Of a DNA stretch of 25,878 nucleotides, positions 18,877 through 25,878 are shown in pieces (within the stretch, counting starts at the first letter, position 1; every line of letters begins with the position of its first letter). A program made the translations under genes and the position numbers. This DNA is from Acanthamoeba lenticulata. Its lineage: Eukaryota > Discosea > Longamoebia > Acanthamoebidae. The stretch lies in contig NAVB01001094.1 in the NCBI GenBank assembly GCA_002179805.1, forward strand, positions 1 through 25,878, given 5' to 3'. A model generated the notes under the pieces. That model did no database searches. It saw nothing but the letters and a program-made list of their open reading frames with translations, and had not been told where the DNA came from.

Positions 18877-21800
18877 CTATCGTGCTGGCTCGTCGCTGGG
18901 CGCGGCTGCGGAAGCTTCCAGTGGCGTTTCTGGGCCGCCATCACGAGGTGGCTCGTGGGCCTCGTGAGGCGGCAGCTGGCCGGCATCGTCGGCGTCGAAG
19001 GATGTTGGTTCTGCGCCGGGCTGGTGCTGCCGGGCCTCTGCCTGGGGCCCGCCATCGCGCGGTGGCTCGTGGGCCTCGCGCGGCGGCAGCTGGCTGGCCA
19101 CCTCGAGCCAGCCGCCGAGCCGGCTCGGCGGCCCGGCCTTGCGGTTGGCCTGGGCCAGATTGGTCTGGGCCAGGCCGATGAGCTTGTCCAGGAGGGCGGA
19201 GTCCAAATCATCGTGCGCGCCGACGGGCACCAGCCGCCCGTCCTCCGTCAGCTGCAGCATCAGCTGGTAGTCGCCTTTCCCGCCACCACCACCATTGACG
19301 TCCTTCCCGCCGGAGGCGACAACAGCGTCGGCCTCGTGTTGCCGCGGCTCAGGTTCGGCATCCGGCTCAGGTTCGGCATTGGGCTCGGGCTCAGCCTCGG
19401 CATTGTGCTGCGGCTGTTCCTGTTGTAGCTGCTTCTCGCGGCGCTGCTCGATCATCCGGGCGATGTTCTTCATGCGCTGAAACTCGGCGCTCCGCTTCAA
19501 GTCCCGTCCCTGCGCGGGCGACTCCTCGGCGGCCGCGCTGTTGGGCGGTGTCGACGGCGACGGCGAGGCGCCATCTGACTGCTCGCTGGTGACGGGCACG
19601 CCCTCGCGGTGGTCGTCCGTGGCGTGCTGGCGGAGGCGGACCTCGAGCTGGTCGATGAGCTGCCGCATCTCGGCCATACGCTGCTCGACCTGCTGCCGCT
19701 GCTTCTGGGACTGCTGCATGATCTGGTCCAGGTCCATGACCTTGTGCACCACGACCGGCGATGCCGACACGCCCTTGTCGTCGCCGCCGCCGCCGCTGTC
19801 GCTCGACTCCTCCTGGCCGTCATCGAGCGCCGCCGCGGCGGCCGTTGACACGACGGCCGCCGATGGCTGTTCAACCTCGGCCGCGGCCGCCGGCGGGGAA
19901 GGCTGTGGGATCAGGACGAGCGGCGGCCGCTGGCTGAGGTCGAGCCAGGGGACGCCCAGCGCCTCCATGAAGTGCGGCCGGTCGCAGCTCGGGTACATCA
20001 TCTCGCCCTCTGCGGAGGTGCACGAGCACGCTGACGTCAGCACAGGCCGGGCGCCCCCTGGGACGACGGCGGCGGTGATGGTGGTGGTGGCGGTGGTGGT
20101 GAAGTTCCGTACCAGAGCCGCCCAGCGGCCGACGGCTGTTGGCCCGAAACTCGTGTTTGATGGGCAGGATGTGGCCTTCGGTGTTGAACAGGTACCGCGT
20201 GCGAGCGTCACGCCTGGAGAACGATTTAGTATATGATTATATTATTATTTTTGAAACGAAATATTCAAATTTAAATGTGGAAAGAAAAGTGGCGCGTACG
20301 CGTGGACAAAGTTGGAGCCGTCGTCGAAGAGGAGGTACAGGTATTTGAGGGTCTCGGCCAAGAAGAAGGAGTTCATGTGGTCCTCCAGCACGTAGCTTTC
20401 CACATTCGCCACGCCCGCGAAGCCGCACTCCTGCTCTCGCGCCAACACCAGTCATTCCAACCCACTTCATTCACAACAAGGACCGGTGTAGCGTACCACA
20501 CGGGTGCGGTTCTGGAGGGCGAAGAGGATGCCCTTGCCCAGGTGGAGCCACACGGGGTCGTCCGTCGCGCGGTGCAAGTAGTAGAGGCTCTCCACCAGCT
20601 CTGGCCGCAGCGGGTAGCTGGTGTGTAGAGAGAAATAAAGATTTAACATAAAGTAAATGCTCTGGAATGTGAGGAATGAATGTAGGACGTCGCACCTCTT
20701 CTGGCCCTCGAGCAAGGAGCCGGAGATGAGGTTGGCCTTCTCGGGCGTGTAGCCGAAGAAGTGCCATACGCGGACGAACCCGACCACGCTATCGACGGCT
20801 CCCGCCACGTCCCCGAAGAGGACTTGGAGGGCGGGCCAGAAGGCCGAGAGGGCGTCAAAGTAGGGCAGCATCATCTTGCCCTGGTTCATCTCGACCAAAA
20901 AGTACCAGCCCTCGTGGTAGATGAGGTCCATGACCGCGCCGTAGGCCTCCTCGAACATGAGGTAGTACTCGGCTTCGTCCAGCAAGAAGGCGCCCTTCAG
21001 CAAGTATTCAAAGAATGAATCCGCGCCCGCGCCTGCATTGTCACGCTGACGTCAGCACTCGCTTGATCGCAAGAGGAGTCCACAGAAAGAGGAAACGGAC
21101 CGATGCCAGAGGAGCCGTCGGTCCAGACGCCGTCGCTGTTGTTGATGTGCCCGCCGAGCAGGCCCACCATCGACCGTCGCTCCCAGAGGCCCATCAGCGC
21201 CTCGTGCGCCACATGCTGCAGCGTATTCGTCAATCAGCGCGCGTGTTGAACGTGCGTGTGCGCGAAGCGTGCGCGTCGGGTGTGCGTGTGCGTGCTCATG
21301 TGTCATGAAGGTGCACCTCGTAGATGGGATTGCCGGTGATGCGCGACAGGAGGCCAAACTCCATGATGAGGGTGCCGGCCCCGGCCAGCGACGCCACCGG
21401 CGTCTCGCCCTGCGGCACGCCGTAGCGCAGGTTGACCTGTACGCGCGCGCGCGTGCGGTCGCGAGTGCGCGTGTGTGCGTCAGCAAGCACCCGTGGGGGA
21501 AGCGGACGATGGGCGCGCGTACGGTGCCGTAGGGAATGCGGGTGGGCGTCTCAAAGGCGGGCAGGAGGCGCGTGGCGAGGTCCACCGCCAGGTCGAGCAG
21601 GCGGTTGTTGTAGTCCGGGAACTCCTCGGGCGCCTCCACCGCCAGCAGATGCGCGGAGAGAAGGCCGCCGAGGACGCGGATGTTGGTTTCGAACACGGAG
21701 ACGTTGGCGTTGATGTCGAAGTCGACGTGGTTGCCCACCCACAGGACGGCCCTCTGGAACTCGCTCCGATTGCCCAGAATCTGCGCCATCAAGGCCAGGA

Positions 21801-22316
21801 TCACAGGGTTAGAGAACCTTCATGAAGTGGCTGCACGCCAGAAGCTTGGGGGAGATGGGCGGGGACGGACCAAGAGCGCATCCAACGAGTCGATCAGCGT
21901 GAGCGAATAACTGCGTTTATCCCGTCATTTAAACTGCATAATTCCAAAGAGTTGGGTGGAGCTGGCGGTACCTGCCGAGCGTGTCCGAGCCGGTGCAGCT
22001 TATCGGAAGAAGCTCGTCCTTGGGGAAGGCGTGGAGCATGTAGGAGTCATAGGCGTGGTGGAACATGCTCTTCACCTCCTGCCTGTATATTTTTTTTAAA
22101 AGTACACAAATCAGTGCCAGGCCAATGCAGGTGCCTGCACTGGATCGAGGCTATCGAAATCCACATAATGGAAATGATTGAAAAATAAAGAAAAGAAAAA
22201 ATGTACTGCAAATGGGAGCGCTCCTGGTCGCTCATGGCAACCACGAGTGTGGGGGTTGGCATCAGTGTGAGCAGTGCCATGAGGCAGGCCCATAATCGCC
22301 ATCGCGGCGGGACCAT
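18877..22316 (-). CDS. EDEM-like GH47 alpha-mannosidase family protein
   Basis: ER lectin/mannosidase-like protein of the EDEM branch, which trims or recognises N-glycans on misfolded glycoproteins for ER-associated degradation. Eleven exons (22316-22207, 22082-21972, 21910-21871, 21780-21523, 21436-21317, 21215-21101, 21032-20696, 20617-20497, 20430-20300, 20213-20113, 20009-18877) join in phase to 858 aa. A signal peptide (residues 1-27) precedes the GH47 barrel (about 37-480): [32 protein letters not shown], Glu118 (VFETNIR), [18 protein letters not shown] (Glu199), [13 protein letters not shown] (Asp256, Glu260), [10 protein letters not shown] (Glu370) and the calcium-site Thr459 (NTEGH). 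All active-site acids are kept, so activity is plausible. The last exon encodes a 377-residue extension unlike ordinary EDEMs: predicted coiled coil around [20 protein letters not shown], acidic [16 protein letters not shown], and a duplicated 16-residue motif. The protein ends SDEPAR, without KDEL. Confidence 0.92.
18932..18980 (-). repeat. EDEM tail repeat, copy 2
   Basis: Encodes [16 protein letters not shown], an almost exact duplicate of the motif at 19045-19093, separated by about 22 residues ([20 protein letters not shown]). Confidence 0.8.
19045..19093 (-). repeat. EDEM tail repeat, copy 1
   Basis: Encodes [16 protein letters not shown], the first of two near-identical 16-residue motifs in the disordered C-terminal tail. 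Confidence 0.8.
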
Positions 22317-22492
22317 CCCCTACGCAACTTGCTTGCACAGATTTTTTAAATCTATTTTCTTTGCTTTTTCTGCAGACACCGGGAAAAGTGCAAGAAGTTA
22401 AATCTGTCAAAGACACTTTTTCGCTTGGCCAAGGGCGGCAAGATCAGCACAATTACCCATCTGGACGTCCGTTGTTAAAGTCGTAACTAAAG
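22317..22492. promoter_or_regulatory. Divergent promoter region, EDEM-like / DRG1
   Basis: 176 bp separate the two start codons. The DRG1 side has a pyrimidine-rich stretch ending TTTTCTGCAG at about 22375, which could be the 3' end of a 5'-UTR intron. No TATA element could be assigned. Confidence 0.5.
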
Positions 22493-24282
22493 ATGACGAC
22501 CGCGCAAAAGATCAAGGAGATTGAAGATGAGGTGCGCTTCTGCCGGCTGATCTACGCAGTTCAGTAAAATGGATAGATGATAGAAATCATGGATCGGACT
22601 CATGCGGCACTGCTGCCGCACGCGTACCTTTGCTGCCGAGCCCAGTTGATCTCACCCTTGGTCGAAATGTCGTGCAGATGAACAGGACCCAGAAGAACAA
22701 GGCTACGGCCAAGCACTTGGGTCTGCTCAAGGCCAAGCTTGCCAAGCTCAAGCGCGAGATTATTTCTCCCGCTAAGGGTGCCGGTGGTGCTGCCGTGGGT
22801 GAGGGTTTCGATGTTACCAAGACCGGTGACTCTCGTATAGGCCTAGTCGGTGCGCATTTTGCTCTCTCTCTCTCTCTCTCTCCCCCCCCTCTGATTTCTT
22901 CATTCGTTGTGCATCTCTGCATTCTTTGTTCTTGCCGCTCATTTTTGCTGTGGCTGCTGCTAACACGGTTGCAAAAATCCATAAATTTGACCACCAGGTT
23001 TCCCATCGGTCGGCAAGTCGACGCTGCTGACCAAGCTCACCGAGACCGAGTCGCTCATCGCCGCCTACGAGTTCACCACGCTCACCTGTATCCCGGGTGT
23101 AATCTACTACAAGGGTGCCAAGCTTCAGGTGCCCAGCTCTCCTCCTCCCTCCCCCCCCCAACAGTCCTTCTTGTGCTCACCGCACGACACGTGCAACACA
23201 ACAACACAACGCAGCTGCTCGATTTGCCAGGAATTATCGAAGGCGCCAAGGACGGCAAGGGTCGTGGTAAGCAAGTCATCGGTGTGGCCCGCACGTGCAA
23301 CCTCATCATCATCACGCTAGACGCGCTCAAGCCGCTCGGCCACAAGCTCATCATCGAGAACGAGCTCGAGGGCTTTGGCATCCGCCTCAACAAGACGCCG
23401 CCCAACCTCACCTTCAAGCGCAAGGACCGCGGCGGCGTCAACCTCTCCTCCACGGTCCGCCCATTCTTTGCATTCCACGCATTCTTTTTTCTTTGCATTC
23501 CTGACATTTCATGAATGACGTGCGTTTGCCACAGGTCCCGCTGACGCACTTGGACGCCGATGTGTGCAAGGCCGTCTGCAGCGAGTACCGAATGCACAAC
23601 GCCGACATTCATCTGCGGTACGACGCCACGGTCGACGACCTCATCGACGTGATCGAAGGCAACCGCGTGTACATCCCGTGCCTCTACGCGCTCAACAAGA
23701 TCGATCAGCTCACGCTCGAGGAGCTCGACGTCATCGACAAGATCCCCCACTACGTGCCCATCTCGGCCCACCTCGAGTGGAACCTCGACGGCCTCCTCGA
23801 GAAGACCTGGGAGTACCTCGACCTCACCCGCATGTACGACGTCCCTCTCCTCCCCTCCGCAGCATTCCGCACATTCTCGCCATCTGCTTGTTTCTTTTTT
23901 GGTGTTTTTCTTCTAATATGTTTTCTGCTTCGTTCTTGTGGGTTGCAGCTACACGAAGCCGCGCGGGCAGATCCCCGACTACACGGCTCCGGTGATCCTG
24001 CGCGGTAGCGCCCGGACGGTGGAGGACTTTTGTAACCGAATCCACAAGGGCCTCCTCCAGCAGTTCAAATAGTAAGAGGCTCTCCTTCTCCGCCATCCCC
24101 AAAATGCCGGGCTCGTGTGTGTGTGTGCGTCTGTTTGTGTTTGTGGTTGACCTGTGTACGCGTGTGTGTGTGCGTGCAGTGCGCTCGTGTGGGGAAGCAG
24201 CGTGAAGCACAACCCGCAGAGGGTGGGCAAGGAGCACGTCCTCAACGACGAGGACGTCATCCAGATCGTCAAGAGGATCTAA
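22493..24282 (+). CDS. DRG1: Developmentally regulated GTP-binding protein 1 (DRG1)
   Basis: Cytosolic Obg/DRG-superfamily GTPase that binds polysomes with a DFRP partner and supports translation. Seven exons, 22493-22531, 22678-22849, 22998-23128, 23215-23454, 23535-23833, 23949-24071 and 24180-24282, join in phase to 368 aa, the normal DRG1 length. N-terminal helical region [21 protein letters not shown]1 GFPSVGKS (71-78); switch I region AYEFTTLT; G3 DLPG (117-120) followed by [17 protein letters not shown]4 NKID (248-251); G5-like PISAH; then a TGS domain (about 293-368) starting [14 protein letters not shown] and ending [15 protein letters not shown] and [12 protein letters not shown] favour DRG1 over DRG2. 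Introns 2 and 6 carry CT and TG microsatellites. The 13-residue first exon [13 protein letters not shown] matches the family start. Confidence 0.97.
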
Positions 24283-24534
24283 GCTCGATCAAACACACAC
24301 ACACACACAGACACACGAACACACAACATACCCCTCCCCTCCCTCAAACCTCCTCCTCGTGTACTCTGAGAGGTGCGGCACACACGCGCGTGCGTGCGCT
24401 CCCTCTCGGCAGCGGGCCAAAGGGGGCAAAACACGAACATGACGAAGCATCTTCACACATTGCTCTCTTTGCTTTTTTGTTGCCATTTATTTGTTTGTTT
24501 ATTTATTTTTTCCATTTGTTTTTATGGGGGCATT
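24283..24534. other. Convergent 3' intergenic region with CA repeat
   Basis: The stretch between two convergent stop codons holds both 3' UTRs. A (CA)n tract lies at about 24291-24325. Minus-strand AATAAA signals for the lectin gene lie near 24498-24507; none is seen for DRG1. Confidence 0.6.
24498..24507 (-). promoter_or_regulatory. Overlapping poly(A) signals of the lectin gene
   Basis: The minus strand reads AATAAATAAA, two overlapping AATAAA signals, about 30 bp after the TGA at 24535-24537. Confidence 0.65.
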
Positions 24535-25557
24535 TCAGGCGCAGGCCAGGCCGCTCAGCGTGGCGGTCAGGTCGGCGGGCGCCGCGGCGTTATCGGCGGC
24601 GGCCGTGGCGACCACGAACCCGGCGCCCTGCCAGGCCCCCGGCTGGATCGGCCCGTAGCCAAAGACGATCGGGAACGCCAGCGTCTCGCCCGAGGCCGCC
24701 GCGCCCTGCTGCTGCTGCTCTGGCTGCTGCGGGCTGCGGAGCTCCCAGAACTGCGTGACGTTGGCGCCGCTGGGCAGGCCGGCGATGGTGACGACGGCGC
24801 CCGTGATCGGCCGCGTGCCGGTGTTGGTCGTGCGCACGTCGTAGATCTGGAAGGCGCGGCCGTCGGCGTCGTGCCAGCTGCCGGTGGCCGCCGTCCGGGC
24901 CTCGATGGTCGCGCTGGCGTTGCACCCGGACTCGGCCGCAGGCGCGGCCGTGGCGACGGCGGGCGTGGCCGTCGGAACGGCGCCACCGCCACCGGCGGTG
25001 CCGTCACACGAAGTCGAGGTGACGGTGACGTTGGGCTCGGCCACCGCGAACGTTGATGAAGATGACGAGGAAGGCACATGGGCGCGGACGATGTAGCCGG
25101 CACCCAGCGAGGCGCGGGGCTGGATGGCCCCAAAGGCCGCCGGAGCGCTGAAGCTGATGACGCTGCCGTTGGCGCTGAGGCGCACGAGGTTCCAGAACTG
25201 GACGACGGCGCTCGAGTTGGCGCTATTGTTGATGTCGTCGGTGGACGTCGACGAGGAGAGGTCGATGTCGAGGAGGATGGAGCTGAGGGGCTGATCGCCC
25301 GGGTTGGAGAGCTGCAGGTCGAAGATCTGGAAGACGAAGTCACCCGACGTCCACCGACCGCTCGCTGCAGCGGCCCTGGTGGTCTGGTTCACCGCCACAC
25401 GACAGTCTTGGCGCGAGTGCGGAGTGAGTTGAGGTGAATTAAACAACTCGCGGTGCTGCGGAGCAGCCCAACACGTACCGGAGACTGCGGCCGGGACGAG
25501 ACTGAGCGCTACGACCACGATAAGCAAGCTGGCGAGAGGACAGAAACGAAGCAGCAT
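24535..25557 (-). CDS. Secreted two-domain CBM49-type lectin (Luke-like)
   Basis: Secreted protein with a signal peptide (MLLRFCPLASLLIVVVALS onward) and two homologous beta-jelly-roll domains of CBM49 type. Domain 1 (about 27-155) has GRWTSGDFVFQIFDLQLSN and VVQFWNLVRL; domain 2 (about 185-316) has GSWHDADGRAFQIYDVRTTN and VTQFWELRSP. The Trp and aromatic positions match between copies, and each domain starts and ends near a Cys. A short Gly/Ala/Pro/Thr spacer joins them. Acanthamoeba castellanii Luke lectins, known cellulose-binding cyst-wall proteins, have this layout; the identification rests on architecture, not alignment. A GT-AG intron 25478-25407 (donor GTACGT, acceptor CCAAG) is in frame whether or not it is removed: spliced gives 316 aa, unspliced 340 aa. 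Removal fits better because it joins the signal peptide directly to the first domain. Expression in encystment would be expected but is not shown by the sequence. Confidence 0.82.
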   Translation of the reverse strand: MLLRFCPLASLLIVVVALSLVPAAVSGTCWAAPQHRELFNSPQLTPHSRQDCRVAVNQTTRAAAASGRWTSGDFVFQIFDLQLSNPGDQPLSSILLDIDLSSSTSTDDINNSANSSAVVQFWNLVRLSANGSVISFSAPAAFGAIQPRASLGAGYIVRAHVPSSSSSSTFAVAEPNVTVTSTSCDGTAGGGGAVPTATPAVATAAPAAESGCNASATIEARTAATGSWHDADGRAFQIYDVRTTNTGTRPITGAVVTIAGLPSGANVTQFWELRSPQQPEQQQQGAAASGETLAFPIVFGYGPIQPGAWQGAGFVVATAAADNAAAPADLTATLSGLACA

Positions 25558-25878
25558 GGTTGGCTTGGAGAAGAAGAGATGGCGCTGTAGTTTTGTTGTG
25601 ACTAGTGATGGTGTGCTGTAGCAGGAGCTGTATGAAGAGTGGTGTGCCGATCAGAGCTCATGCAGAAAAGCTAGACGGGTGGACCTGCCCAGGCGAGCCT
25701 GCAGGGAAACGAGAGGCAGACCGGCAGGCCCGGCTACGCGGACGCGAAATCTCTTGGGGGAGCCACCACAGAACTCTCGGCCTTCTCCTCCGACCAGATG
25801 TCCCTCTTGTCACAAACATCCGGTGGTTTTTCTTTCTATGGAACTGGTTTTTACAAGGCCTTTTTCCTCGAATGGAGG
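25558..25878. other. Upstream region of the lectin gene
   Basis: 321 bp with no coding signal. This is the promoter and 5' UTR side of the lectin gene; I cannot assign a TATA box or other element. Confidence 0.5.

Noticed and set aside
19541..20236. Plus-strand open frame of 231 codons
   Set aside because: Antisense to the last exon of the EDEM-like gene, whose frame follows from a phased junction with the GH47 exons.
24373..25056. Plus-strand open frame of 227 codons
   Set aside because: Gly/Arg-rich antisense shadow of the CBM49 lectin gene.

Overview
The window is nuclear DNA of a free-living amoeba, most likely Acanthamoeba. The evidence is: short GT-AG introns in almost every gene; strongly G/C-ending codons; a 119-nt 5S rRNA gene of amoebozoan type; a tRNA without encoded CCA; AATAAA signals just behind stop codons; and a two-domain CBM49 lectin of the type known from Acanthamoeba cyst walls. 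I see no mobile element, CRISPR array or prokaryotic operon.

Layout. Positions 1-1660 are relatively AT-rich with no gene I can defend. Two RNA polymerase III genes follow on the minus strand, 5S rRNA (1667-1785) and tRNA-Lys(CTT) (1861-1932). Next on the plus strand come a two-exon orphan gene (2367-2992), a six-exon homocysteine S-methyltransferase (3045-4529) and a large secreted glycoside-hydrolase-like protein of about 1538 residues with three tandem modules (4854-10036). A small ankyrin/MYND protein (minus, 10266-11136) and a phytanoyl-CoA dioxygenase-like protein (plus, 11259-12511) are divergently transcribed. A secreted S53 (sedolisin/TPP1-like) peptidase with a Ser/Thr/Pro tail of about 800 residues fills 12694-18371 (minus), preceded by a short degenerate piece of the same kind of tail (18522-18812). 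An EDEM-like GH47 mannosidase homologue (minus, 18877-22316) shares a 176-bp intergenic region with a DRG1-type GTPase (plus, 22493-24282). A Luke-type cellulose-binding lectin candidate (minus, 24535-25557) comes last.

There is no single pathway, but several products enter the secretory route: the hydrolase-like protein, the S53 protease, the lectin and the ER quality-control EDEM protein. The hydrolase and the protease both carry long Ser/Thr/Pro-rich segments typical of heavily O-glycosylated surface or wall proteins. The others are housekeeping (DRG1, methionine metabolism, 5S, tRNA) or signalling/oxidation genes.

The strongest observation is in the three-module hydrolase. Module 1 keeps the catalytic signatures of a clan-A-like glycosidase (NEPD, DMHPYP, TETGYP). 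Modules 2 and 3 have lost the acid/base glutamate (HAPD) and the D-x-H motif (AMNPYA) but keep TETGYP, so the protein looks like one enzyme module plus two pseudoenzyme modules. Exons of modules 2 and 3 are almost identical while their introns have diverged. Three places (12386-12389, 15544-15548, 18680-18690) show reading-frame breaks in GC-rich runs; these could be real lesions or assembly errors. Exon boundaries were derived by hand from frame, splice signals and family alignment from memory.
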